From contig JABVXV010000040.1 of assembly GCA_013365325.1 (NCBI GenBank), positions 299,154-363,153 on the forward strand: 64,000 bases of DNA. Direction: 5' to 3'. The notes under the pieces are model-generated. The model did no database searches, had not been told where the DNA came from, and saw only the letters and a list, made by a program, of their open reading frames with translations. The stretch comes from Dipetalonema caudispina (taxonomy: Eukaryota; Nematoda; Chromadorea; Rhabditida; Onchocercidae). Positions 50,201 to 62,600 of the stretch are shown in pieces. Position 1 is the stretch's first letter, and every line of letters starts with the position of its first letter. A program made the translations under genes and the position numbers.

Positions 50201-51949
50201 CTAGTGACACTTACTTTTAACTAATAATAGTAGGATGAGCAATGTTCGTTTCTTTACAGATTTGGTATGATATGGAATGATTATATGTTATAAAATTTGT
50301 TTTGATTAAATTATTTTTGTTTTTTGGTTCTATTAGTTTCAAATTAAGTTACAAATTGTGTTCAGAGAACAATGAAATTCTAAAGAAATTTCTCAAATTT
50401 TCATCATTTGCTAATAATAAAAAGCAACAATAAATTTTTCCTTAAAACAATCATTAATGTGATTAACGAATAGAAGAATAAGTTTGAAAATAAATTTGTT
50501 CTGATAAGATGAGTAAACGTTAATGATGTCACCAACCGCTACATCTTTATTGCAACAAACATCTCTGAACAGCTGATTTCCTTCATATCACATCTGTTAA
50601 AATTATGCCCCAATCCTGACCTCTCCCAAGCAGATGGATGAATGAAGAAATTACCTCTTCCAAAAAATAAATAATCAATTGAATTTTTCTAATTCAGTCC
50701 ACAATTTTTACAGTGAAAAATTTGTGATAATATTTATTGTTGTTATCAATTTGTCGATTCTTCTGTCCTAAAAAATTGATTTTTAATTTTAGTTCATCAT
50801 GCCAAAAATGTTTGTTGTAATTTGATCCATTTTTTGGAAAATTCACATAACTGAATTTTGCAGATTTGTAAAATGGAGAATTTTTTTTTTTTTTTTTTGC
50901 AAATTATCATACAATTCATTGAATGCTTGGAAATAGAAAAGAGAACGATACGATGAGAAAATAGGCCCTGACATTATCCAAGATTTTTATTATTACTTTT
51001 ATTGCCATCATTATTATTTCCGGTAATATTGTAAAAGAGAAGCTTCTGTCTCAATACTTTTCTCATTTCTATATTATACCTGTTTGCACTCATATAATTA
51101 AATAATTAAACACTCGGACAAAATTTAGAAAATAAAGCAAGTCTAGGGTTGCAAAATATCTTATTATCTCAATCCAATAACTAATGACTTTTAAATCGAT
51201 TGGTTTTCGAGTTTAGTTTTGTTCCCACAACTGCTCGAGATATTTGCGTGGGAGTATATATATACTCCCACGCAAATATATATATATATACAAATATATT
51301 TTTATTTATATAGGTGTGTGTGTGTGTGTATGTGTCTATGAGTGCACCTATGTGTGTACACTTTAAAATTGTCTGTATGAGAGTGGAAAAGAAAGATCAC
51401 TGGAATTGAAAGGCGTAATTTTTTGAAAAGTATAAACTCACGAGAAACAGATATATATCTTGACGCACACTCCCACATTTATGAAAGAAAAACGTAGAAG
51501 CAAGTTAGGATATCCGTAAATATCTATCTTCTCTCAATCTAAACATACGAAGGAATTGTAGTGCCACGTATCGACCAGACACTAATATTTCAACATTTCA
51601 TCACTTAACTGATTTTGTTATGAAACTTTGTTGATGTCAAAATGTACTCACATCAAGCGTGAATTGAAGCCATCTAATGACATTTTAAAATTGAAATCAA
51701 TTTCAAAATACGAATGCCTTTGACGACTAGAAGTAAATTTAATATAAGGCGGTAGTTTAAAGGATCGCTTAATGGCAAGAAAATCCAAGTTTCTCATTTT
51801 AAACAGTATGGTTGGAATTTCTGAAAAGCTTCAAGTCAAATTGAAAAATCAAATGAAAGTAATCCCTCACTTTCAGAGCCATCATTTACTCTCATATTTC
51901 CGGAAACATGATCCTGCCGAACGGTTTTACCACGCATTAAAAGATTCAT
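43601..51949 (-). CDS. Unrecognised protein with a C-terminal transmembrane anchor
   Basis: Three phase-matched exons: 51949-51871, 44942-44699 and 43793-43601, giving 171 aa if the ATG at 51949 is the start. The last exon encodes a basic stretch (KRTSRTQSRY), one hydrophobic segment of about 20 residues (LALGIATIVVCGIAFTIWL) and 11 final residues, the layout of a tail-anchored or nuclear-envelope-type membrane protein. The middle exon is Ser-rich and polar (for example PEEGLKAGPYWFGSSTLYEN). Both junctions join in frame, and the last two exons have protein-like composition in otherwise AT-rich DNA. The intron between the first two exons would be nearly 7 kb. The first exon is the weakest; it could instead start at 51913 after a CGGCAG acceptor and receive an upstream exon such as 53306-53250. 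I do not recognise the family and could not find a LEM domain. Confidence 0.42.
44145..44277. repeat. ATT/TTA trinucleotide microsatellite
   Basis: About 130 bases made almost wholly of ATT units with a few interruptions. It is followed at about 44330-44396 by a C/T-rich tract. It lies in the last intron of the membrane-anchored protein gene. The reading frame over it, full of Tyr and Leu, is an artefact. Confidence 0.92.
48813..48840. repeat. Perfect inverted repeat, 13-bp arms
   Basis: TGATAATCTGATC and its reverse complement, separated by AA. It can form a compact hairpin. Confidence 0.88.
49911..49943. repeat. Inverted repeat, 14-bp arms with one mismatch
   Basis: GTAACTTCCGTATT and AATACAGAAGTTAC pair except at one position, with a five-base loop (TTCAG). 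Confidence 0.85.
51240..51279. repeat. Perfect 40-bp palindrome next to TA and GT dinucleotide tracts
   Basis: The sequence reads ATATTTGCGTGGGAGTATA and then its exact reverse complement with no spacer beyond the central TA. It is followed by a TA tract and, at about 51313-51330, a GT tract. A palindrome this long without mismatches can extrude as a cruciform. Confidence 0.92.
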
Positions 51950-53617
51950 GATGGGGTTTCAGTCTTTCTGTTTCAATTAGAGTACTCAGATTTGTTGATC
52001 GAAGAAGAAGCATCAGTCATTTGCCTCATTAATTAATTAAGTGATTGATTGTTAGAAATATGAATAGCTTTTCAGTTTGTTATTCATTTATAAAGCATTT
52101 CTGCCCTTACTTTTTATTTTAACTCTAAACAGTCGACTTTGGATAGTAATTAAACCACTTCTGAATTAATTTTATTATTCTATCTTTCTCTCCTTACAAA
52201 ATCTTTTCAATTTCTTATCAAAAAAAGTAGAATTAACGATAAGTGGGGATAAGTTTGCGAAAAATATTTATGAGAGTTGTTCATGAAGATCATCTTAGAG
52301 TATTTAATAGAAATCATTGGAAGATATAGCAGAAGAATTGATAAAATGAATTAGAACTGAACTAAAATGAATTTTTGATTAAACGAAAGTGAAATATCGA
52401 ATTAATTGCTCCCAGTAAAATTAAATTGATTTGAAACTGAATTAAATTGAATCCAAAAGAATCTCGATTACGTTGACGAAATGCATATGCATTTAAATTT
52501 CGTAGAATGACCGAATTTTTTAAATCACTTTAAGTGATAAAAATGATGAAAAAAATTTTGCTATTTGTTAGAAAAACAAATTAAAAAATAAATTTTTTAT
52601 ATCCAATGAATTTAATTCTACAGTACAATATTAATGCATTTCAGACGATGATTTCAAATTCCTCATCATATCTATGGATGAAATTGTAAACAAAGTAGTC
52701 CCTGAATGGGATACATACTATTTTGAATGATTCTCTGCCAAAAACATAATTGCCTTATTTAGCCTCAAAATATGAAACGTCAATTTGTGCTTTACTTTGT
52801 TTTCCCAATACGATCGATATTCTTTATTTTCGTATTATTTCAAATACTCCCGAATTGTTTGCATATTTAATTCGTCTATATTTATCCTTTTGTTTGTTGC
52901 TCTGCTCTAAACCTATTCCTCTAAAGTTATCATGAAATTATACCGATTATAACATTACTTCGAATTATGATTTTTTTTTTTTTTTATTAGCGTTATAGCT
53001 TCAAATGTTACAAATCTTTTTCTTCTGTAATTTCGATGAAAAGTGATGTGAGATATCAAAGTCTGACGATATGAAAAGAACAATTTAATCTCAAATAATT
53101 TCCTCAAATTAGGGCAAAATACCATAATACTGAAATAAGAGACAAGAGAGACAGAGTATGATATTGGCTTAGTGATCCCTGAAATTTTCATCGAGACGCT
53201 GGTTCGTTATAGAAGTATGGTTTCCTTGCTGACGTGGTGCGTGACGTACGATTGGAAGTGTGGGGGAGGAAGACTGTTTCACGGGTATTGTTAACGTCAA
53301 CTCCATTCCTCCTTACTTTTGTTTTGACTGTTAACTTTTAATTTCATCCTTATGTCTTTTCGAATGGTTATTACTTATTTGCGTTACATATGTAAAGCTA
53401 AGTTATATGCCTTTTCTATGTACTCATTGTTGTGATTTATTTGCGACGCTGTATTTTAACGTTTCTATTTGAAATTCAGTTTTATTGACAGCTAAGGGTA
53501 ACTGTTTCCTTTTCCTCTTCAAAGAGTCTGAAATACTTCAGATAATGAATGAGGATTGTTGAATTGAAGAAGAATAGATTTAATGAGAAGTTTTCAGCAT
53601 TTTAAAATCGCTCCAGG
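51950..53617. promoter_or_regulatory. Upstream region of the V-ATPase gene, possible divergent promoter
   Basis: Mostly AT-rich, but 53210-53320 is clearly richer in G and C. That block carries three TGACGT words (53230-53235, 53242-53247 and reversed at 53294-53299). On the minus strand it also carries an open reading frame from an ATG at 53306 to a stop at 53169, with a TTAACAG acceptor upstream, which could be the first exon of the minus-strand membrane protein gene. I cannot decide between promoter and exon. Confidence 0.35.
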
Positions 53618-56600
53618 ATGGATTCGCTTTATCGAAGCGAAGAAATGTGCTTAGCACAGTTATTTCTGCAAACGGAAGCTGCGTATACTTGCGTTGCAGA
53701 ACTGGGAGAATTAGGTCTTGTGCAGTTCCGTGATGTAAGTTTGTTTCTCATTGCAGCTAACGCCATTTGCGATCTCTATAACTGGATAGATTTCTGTCAC
53801 CATAATTGATATGCAACGATGTCTGATGGCAATAATGATTGGTTGCATTATGTTTGTTATAGCAGTAATGATAACGTTGATTATAATTATCATTTCAGCT
53901 CAATCCAGATGTAAGCGCTTTCCAACGGAAATTTGTGAATGAAGTACGACGATGTGACGAAATGGAACGAAAATTGAGTATGTTTATAATTTTCAAAGCA
54001 AAATATTATAGCGTCTTAGGCTCTGTACCTGTATTGTGTTTGTACACGCTTCCCCACTCTAAGTTTCCATTCTTTATTTACAGCTCTTCGTGGTATAAAC
54101 TTATCTATATATATTTAATATCTTTGACAGGATGCGTTAAAATGTGAAATAAGTTTTAGTATTATAACGATTGTCAGGAAATGTCGTAGTAAATTTCTTT
54201 TTAGGATTTTTGGAGCGTGAAATCAAAAAAGACTTAATACCAATGTTGGATACAGGTGAAAATCCAGATGCTCCACAACCAAAAGAAATGATTGATTTAG
54301 AGGTAAGTGGTAGAAATAAAATACGAAAATCTGTAATAGATAAGGAAATAAGTTCTATCGTACTGTTTGATTAAAGCTGTAACATTAATGGATTTCCAGT
54401 TATTTACCGATTGTTGCAGGCAACATTCGAAAAATTAGAGAATGAATTACAAGAGGTTAATCAAAATGAAGAAATGCTGAAGAAAAATTTTTCGGAATTA
54501 ACGGAACTGAAACACATTCTTCGGAAAACACAACAGTTCTTTGAAGAGGTATTATTGATGAACCATCATTTTATTTGTAGGCTGAGTTTTTTTTTTTGAG
54601 TTAGTTAAGACAAAATAAAAAAGTGAATGGATCAATATAAAAAAAGAAGGTTGAGAAAAGAAGATTAACTTGTTCTGTAAAAGCCTTCAACCACATTTGT
54701 TAATAGGAAGAATAAATAATTTTAGTTCTCCAGAGCAAATCAAAAGCGGGTCAAGCAAAGGTTTAAATCAACGATAATAAGCTTAAGTTAGACTATTGCT
54801 TATTAAAAGAAAGCAGATTTCACGGATTATGCATAATGCTATACTTTTATACACACTAAACTGAGATTTGAAATTAATCTGCTGATGTCTTTTTATCCAA
54901 GTAAACTTGAAATTGATCGTGTAGTGGATACTGGGAGACATACCTCATGAGTAATACAGACTGAATGGTAGGATAATTGGTAAGCAGTTCGATAGTTAAG
55001 AGAGAGTAAAAGAAAAGAAAAAGCGGCTGAAAATAAATTTACGTAGCAGAAAGGCTGCGTGGATCCTCAGAATTTGCAAATTTACTAAATATGGTCGCAA
55101 AACCGCTGAATCCTTCGAACTCGATGAGTTTGTTCTTGAGCGATCTGAGATTTTGTAACTCTAGGCTTCACGTTGAATGAATCACATCGAGAAATATCGG
55201 ACGTGGCTTTGCACATATCTGTTTTGCAGCAGTTGTTTTGTGCGGTTTTTGTCTGAGATTGTTGTAAATTAGTTCTGACATTATTGGAATTAATTCCTAA
55301 CACTTTTGTGATATTTTTATTAACATAATTCTAGTTTTAGATTTGTTCTACTCCCTTTCTGAAGTGCTTTTCCTGAAGTTATGTTATCCGGCAACAGCAT
55401 TTTTAACTTTCAAGTAGATTTCAGTGGTTAGGCCAACTCTTCTCTTTGCTGTGAAACTAACACTTTATGAACTCGGTTTGTTTTGGAATGTTTCATCTTA
55501 AAGAAACTGCATCCGTGGGTCGTACAGAAACAAACTTTTACGCTGTGTTTCACTTAGTCCAGTGATATCGGCCTTTATTTCCCGATTTTCCTGCAGATAT
55601 GCGTGTGTAAGCGCAGCAGTTGATAATAGTTCACCTTTGTGATGTTGAAGTACATTTTCATAGTTTGGTTGACCAAATTCGAGAGTTTCACTAATTGATC
55701 ACTAGCTTTAAAGCGGTGTGACAGCCTGACCTCATTTGTGTTTTCTTACCATTGGCTTATCTCGTGACAGTACATTTCATCCTTTTTTAACACAGTCATT
55801 TTATGAGATATTGATTAGCACTAATTGAAGTGACACCTCCTTTTCGTCATCGATTCTTAGCAATGACAGTAAACAATAGGGATACGAATCATTAATTTTT
55901 CTGACGAAACTATAGTTGTGGTGTTTCAGGAAAAGCATTTCATTCAGTAACATTTACCAAATTTCATTTTACGTTTGCGTTACATCCGAAAGCTTAAGAA
56001 AAATTATCTTTATTAGCACCTGTTTATGTGTTCTGAAATGCACTTTGCTTTTTTTCATTGCATAGTATTTCTGTATGCCTTCTAAAGTTGAGCTTTGTGA
56101 ACGATACAGGTGGAATATGGTAGGTGGCCGTATACAAGACGAGAGGAGAATCAACATCATTTTATTCCTGAAGAGGAGCAAAACCTTTTGAGCGATTCGC
56201 GAAGCACGGCAGTTACTTTACGTTTGGGGTAAGTACAAAGTTGTACGTGAGTTAAAAATGAAATAAGTGGTGTTGATCTCTTTTTAGTTAGTTCTATAAT
56301 TAAATTTGTGGTTTGTCTTCCAATGTTTGTAATCCGATCCTCGATTATACTCGTGTATGCATGGTTAAATGCATGAATAGCCGTAGGTTGTAACAAACAA
56401 GTTGTGCCTTTGTTTAGAAATATGGATACAACGCCATGTAAGTTATAAAAGTACGTTTCAGTGGATTTTCTCATTGCATGCCTTTATGAACGAAGAATTA
56501 TAGATTGCAAGATTCGCACCTTGCCCAAGAAAAGGTGCAGCGAAGGGAATTAATTACCCCCAAATTATCCAAAAAAGAGAAACTCCCTAGCGACAAATAT

Positions 56601-59600
56601 TCCTATGAAAAGATTTTGATATGAATTCTTTTAGATTTTTTTATTTTTGTCATCAACTGTGCTGCTTAGTGTGTCAGTTTGCTTTTCTAAGCATGAATTT
56701 TGTTTGAAATTGGAGTGGGCTCTAAATCAGCAGTGGTATACTTATGTTTACACCTAATTAATTGTTGATTCATATAGGTAAAAAATGAAATTTCCTTGAT
56801 CCAACAAGTCAAATTGTGTCATTATTTTGCAAATCTTGATGCGTTGCATCACAAAGTTATGAAACTTAAAATATCGAGAAAATCTTCTTGAATCGCTGTG
56901 GACTGTGCTTCTCGGGTTCGAAGGTCACGGTATTTCAAAGAAAAGAATGTCTTAAATCTCTGACAAATCTCTGTTATTTTTACTGCCGTTGTCTTCTTTC
57001 TCTAGATAAGACAGGCAAATTTCTTATTAGTTTGTGCAAATTAAGATTAAATCGGAATGTTTGTGATACAACAAATAGTTTTGTTGCTTCTGTTAGGCTG
57101 GAACGGAAACAATCGTGCCACCAAATGCGCCAGTCGGTAGCGGCCTCCCGGAGCAGATCGTTCTGCAAGAAACTGAGGGAATAGGCATCGAGTTGACCGG
57201 TGCCGGAGTCACCGGCCAAATGTTTGCTAATTTTGGGTACGTCTCTTGTTCTCTTTTTTGTTTCATGCGTGCATCTAAAACACTTACAGTGTGTCATTCA
57301 TGTACCTAACGTTCAACTTGAACTATTGTATTCTTTCATACTTTAACCAAGTCATTCTAACGTTATAAAGAGTGTAGTTAAGTTCAGGCGTGTCGTATTT
57401 TCTTAGGATACAAGTTCCTCATCTCTTATAAAAGGTTCTGTATGCTTGAGAAACACTGGTGAAATGCTCGATAAAATTTAACTATCTTCGTTTGTATCTC
57501 TTCATAAATGATTGAGGATATTCAGTTCTTTAAAATCGGGAAAGATTGCCATAGGTTCTTGAAGACAAGGATCGCTGAATGGATTTATTATGACTTGGGG
57601 GATCTTTATTTATTTATCTAAAATCAGCATTTGCTACTTTTTAACCTTACCTGTGGATTTACGATAGTTGTACGCTTCCTTATTAATTTAGTTTTAATAT
57701 CATCATATCGAGAAAGTTTTGAGACCAGTATTTTTGTTTGATTCAACATAATTCAAAATTAAATTTCGAAGTTATTGGTTGTTTGAGCAATGCATCCGGA
57801 ATTATTTTGAAATTACTTTAATCTGGTTTTTTATCATCTACTTGTTGTAGCATTTTGTGAAATTCTTTGTTATTTCCTTAATTGTTTTATGTTTTCCCAT
57901 TATAACCTGATCTTTAGCTCATCTGAAAAGAGACAAACCTTTAGTCAAGTTTTCCACACTATACCACTAAAAAACTATTACTTTACATTTTTCCTTTTTT
58001 TTCCTGTTGTTTTTGTCAGTTTTTAAACATAACTTTTCTTACATCTCAAAATTCTGAGTGTTCAGTCGTGATTGATCGCAGTGTTAAAACTGTTTCATAT
58101 CCAGAGGATGTGTGAGTGTACAAATGGCCTACATTTGTCTTTATTTCCTGGATTTTATAAGGCAAGCAATACGGTTTTGTCTGAAACATTTTCAAAACCC
58201 TACTTCATCCTATAATAAAGAGAAAATTAATTTTGGGGCTTTTTTATTTATTACAAATATAAGTTGATTGATTAAAGCTTGAATCAATCTTCATTTTGCT
58301 GGACCAATTTACTGTAAGCATGGATTAAAAACTCTTTATTATAGTTTTGTTGCTGGCGTCATTCAGCGAGAGCGACTCCCGGCATTTGAACGGCTGTTGT
58401 GGCGTGCTTGTCGTGGTAATGTGTTCTTGCGACAATCTGAAATAGCAGAACCACTTATCGATGCTACCACTGTAAGTCATTATTGTTTTGCCGTTTTACA
58501 TATTGGTGTTTTAGTTAGCTCTCCCTATGAATGTCTGTTTAATTTAAGTAGTAAATTTCTCGTGTATTACTTTCTGATCAGGATGTGATGTAACCTTCAT
58601 AATTCAGAAGAATAAGAATAAGGATATCTTTATCTTAAAATATTGTAAAATATCTGGTACTTATCTATGCCAGCCTTTAACTAGATTTTTAATGCAGAAT
58701 GCTAAAAAGTATAGACTTTCCAGGGAGATTCAATCATCAATACAGTATTTATTGTATTTTTCCAAGGTGATCAGTTGAAAACTCGTGTCAAAAAAATTTG
58801 CGAAGGGTATGCTTTTTTAGTTTGCTAAAAAACTGAGACACTTGCGATCTAATTATTGCACATAAAATTTTATGCATTCCAGCTTTCGAGCAACTCTTTA
58901 TCCGTGTCCGGACACTCCTCAAGAACGACGAGAGATGTCGATAGGGGTCATGACTCGTATTGAAGACTTGAAAACTGTTTTAGGACAAACACAGGACCAT
59001 CGACATCGCGTTTTGGTTACTTTCATTCTTTGAAATTTCAATTAATTTTCAAATCTCCTTGAATTTGAATTATGAAACGTTCTGGAGGATTCCTGAAACT
59101 GATAAATTACTACATGTTGTTATATGAGACCTACTGCAATTTTTTTTTCAGGTTGCTGCATCAAAAAATGTACGAATGTGGTTAACAAAAGTTCGTAAAA
59201 TTAAATCCATTTACCATACGTTGAATTTATTCAACTTAGATGTTACCCAGAAATGTCTGATTGCTGAGTGTTGGTGTCCGGTAGCTGATTTAAATCGGAT
59301 TCAGCTGGCACTCAAAAGGGGGACGGTTGGTTCAGCTTTTTTGTTTACCTGTTTTTCATTTCTATTAATCTGAAGTTTCCAATAGACTGAAATTTCTAGA
59401 GTATTATTTTATTCTCTGCTAGGATCATTATGTGAGAGTTATAAATTTTGAGGTCTTTAAATGTTTTAGTTTTAGGAAGAATCAGGAAGTACGGTACCGT
59501 CAATTCTAAATCGTATGTCAGGTATAACGGAGCCACCCCCAACTTTTCATCGTGTTAACAAATTCACCCGTGGTTTCCAAAACATTGTTGATGCATATGG

Positions 59601-62600
59601 CATTGCATCATATCGAGAAATAAATCCGGGTATAATATTTCCACGTTATTTAGTAAAAACACTCGTAACTTTTAAAATCCACTCGGAGATCCTTACCTAT
59701 AAATATCATAGAACATAACCTCATGTTATTCCCTTCAAATTCTTAAAGCTTATATACACATAAATAAACTATATGTTCAAGAAAAATCTTCAAAGAACTA
59801 CTGTGGTCATCTGAAATTTCCTCAAGCGAAAAATGTATAAACCTAGAAAATTTGAAATATAGAATCAAAAAATTGGCTGTTTTGTGAACCTTTTTTAATT
59901 TCAAAAAATTTCTTTTTTAGAAAAAAATTTTCTTGCTGGAAAAACATATCAAAAACAAAAAGGATTGGAAAGTAAAGAAAAAACTGTATTTAATTATATT
60001 AAAAAATTAACTTTTAGCTCCGTACACAATGATCACATTCCCGTTCATTTTCGCTGTTATGTTTGGCGATTGTGGCCATGGACTTATTATGCTTTTATGC
60101 GCCCTCTTTTTTATATATCGAGAAAAACAGTTGGAGGCAGCTCGGATAAACGATGAGGTTATAATTCTATGATTTTAATGTGGAACCATGAGATGTAGAA
60201 TTGAAAGATAAAGAAGGAGCCATCATGAATTGTGGTTGGAAAGTGACATGTTAGGGAAAGTAAATATTTGCATTACCCATAGAAAGTTATGTCGATATTA
60301 TTTTGGAATATAGTTTGAGTTAATTCAGATTTTGGTCCCATACAGAATTTATCAAGGTCAGTAGTGCTCGTTTTAATCAATTTTCAGATTTTCCAAACAT
60401 TTTTTAACGGTCGTTACGTCATATTTTTGATGGGGTGCTTCTCTGTATACACCGGATTCATCTATAACGATGCATATAGCAAATCATTCAATTTATTTGG
60501 CAGCTCATGGCGAAACATCTACGCAGATTTAAGTAAATATGAGCCTGAGAAAGAACTTATGCTTACACCACAATGGGCTTATTACAATGTGGTGAGATAT
60601 CTTCGTATTTCTCTTCGCTTTTTTTCTGGCTTTCTTTATTTCACATTGTCACTAATTTCTCTATGTGATCTTATCGCAGCTTATTTCTCCATTTCAGTCA
60701 GTCGGACCTTATCCCATAGGCGTTGATCCAATTTGGAATCTTGCTGAGAGTAACAAATTGAATTTTTTGAACTCGATGAAAATGAAAATGTCTATCATAA
60801 TTGGTGTTGCACAAATGACATTTGGTGTCATGTTGAGCTATGAGAATTACAAGTAAGTTGTGGCTCAAAATAACTTTTATGGAATCTCTGCTTTCAAAAA
60901 AAAAAAAAAAAAAAAAAAAAAAAACAATATTAGATGGTTTTTCAAAATTTCTATTTCTTAGACTTGAAAAACTGTTGAACTTAACTGTGTTTTTTGTTTC
61001 TCTCATCCCTACTTTTGATTCTCTTACAAGAATTCAGATTGCATCATTGATTCTGGATGAGTTAATACGAGCTGTTGCAAGGCCACTTCACTTCCTGTTT
61101 ACGAAATTCCCATAGAAGTTATCTGATTTATTATTGATTGCAGATACTTTGATTCTCGTCTGGATATTCTATATATGTTTATCCCACAAATGCTATTCCT
61201 TGGTTGTATTTTCATTTATCTTTGTTTAGAAATTCTCTTCAAATGGTTGCTTTTTTCTGCCAAGGTGAGCATTCCATTTTTTTTAGAATGTACATGAAGT
61301 TGTTTACGCAGTTACATAAAATTTCCAGCTGCTGTATGGGCATGTAATTTTCCTTTATAGTCGCTATCCTTAAACTTTTCCATACTTCTTTAGTCCCACT
61401 CTGCCACCATAAGCTTTTATTTCAGTGACTTCATTTATGTGCAAATATTGCAGAGTGGCTATGTTTTGGGTTATGAATATCCATCGTCTAATTGTGCTCC
61501 GTCGTTGCTGATAGGGCTTATTAACATGTTTATGATGAAGAATCGCCCATCTGGGTTTGTCGATCCTGAAGGAAATGTGTATCCGCAGTGTTATTTGAAT
61601 CTTTGGTATCCGGGTCAGGTGGGCTTTTATTTTTTTCCACTTAAGTGAGTTATCTTGAAAGTTCAATTTGAATTTCTTTTGTGTTAAATGTAACTGGAGT
61701 TGACTGAATATGTCAGATAGGGAAGAAAACTCTTATACAATAGCCGATTTTTTTTGTAGCATTTTTTGCTTACTTTTCATCCATGAATCATATCTTGACC
61801 GAAACTTTTGAAGACTTGATTAAATTGTTTTCTACACAGTTGCATTTTCAATAGTTTTAGTCATTCTTTGAAACATTGTTTGTGCTAATTGCGGCAGCTT
61901 GCATCCCGGTTATGTTATTTGGCAAGCCGTACATGCAATGGAAGGAGCACAAAGAACGAGCCGCCTTAAGCAGTTCTAACTTGGTTTGAAAATTTCTACT
62001 TTTGAACGTTTTTCGAGCAGAAGCACTACCCGGGCTGGCTGGAAGTTGTAGAAATCAATGGATTTGAATGCTTGATTTTTAAGATTTGAAATTAAAGCCC
62101 GAGAAAACTCTGGGAACGCTCTATGTTCCAAAACTTTTGACTGTAGGTTTTCATAGAACTTGCTTTCAGCTCGTCTGGATTAGTAATTATTGTTATTGAC
62201 GTTCAAATTTGGTAACATGTGCTTGTGGCTGTATGTGTTTTTAGGGTGTAATCGAAATGACCTTAGTGGTGGTGGCAGTGATTCAAGTGCCGCTCATATG
62301 ACTGCAAACCCTCATCATAGCAGGTGGTTCAGCAAATCGGTCATTTTTTAAGAAAATTGAATCTATCACTTTCCTTTTCTTCCAATGAATTATTTGGAGT
62401 TTCAAAATTCACGGTGTGTTCCAAGCTTTAGACTTGCATAACTTTGATTTTCCAGTGGGAAAATGGGAATTGGAGCAATTTCAGTTACATAGCGCCGAGC
62501 GGCACTTCAGTCATTTCCAGCACTATTTCACGAAAATAGTTTTTGTCATTTCGTGGTCATATGAAATGGAAACATATTAAAGATTCTAAACATTCATAAT

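Larger units (their letters stand above)
44944..51870. other. Gene-poor, AT-rich region (probable long intron)
   Basis: Nearly 7 kb without recognised coding sequence. It lies inside the presumed long intron of the minus-strand membrane protein gene. It contains several inverted repeats (48813-48840, 49911-49943, 51240-51279), homopolymer runs and a TA then GT dinucleotide tract near 51279-51330. No transposase-like reading frame was found. Confidence 0.45.

Noticed and set aside
56500..56590. GCACCTT/AAGGTGC mini-hairpin in the V-ATPase intron, considered as a small RNA gene
   Set aside because: The seven-base stem is too short and the flanks match no RNA class I know.
56888..56930. GGTTCGAAGGTC-like tRNA B-box at about 56917
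   Set aside because: No matching A-box or cloverleaf could be drawn around it.
62245..62323. Candidate extra exon in the V-ATPase gene (Ser/Gly/Asp-rich) between 61983 and 62732
   Set aside because: It has plausible splice sites, but its 79-base length would shift the frame between the flanking exons, and the known flanking exons join cleanly without it.
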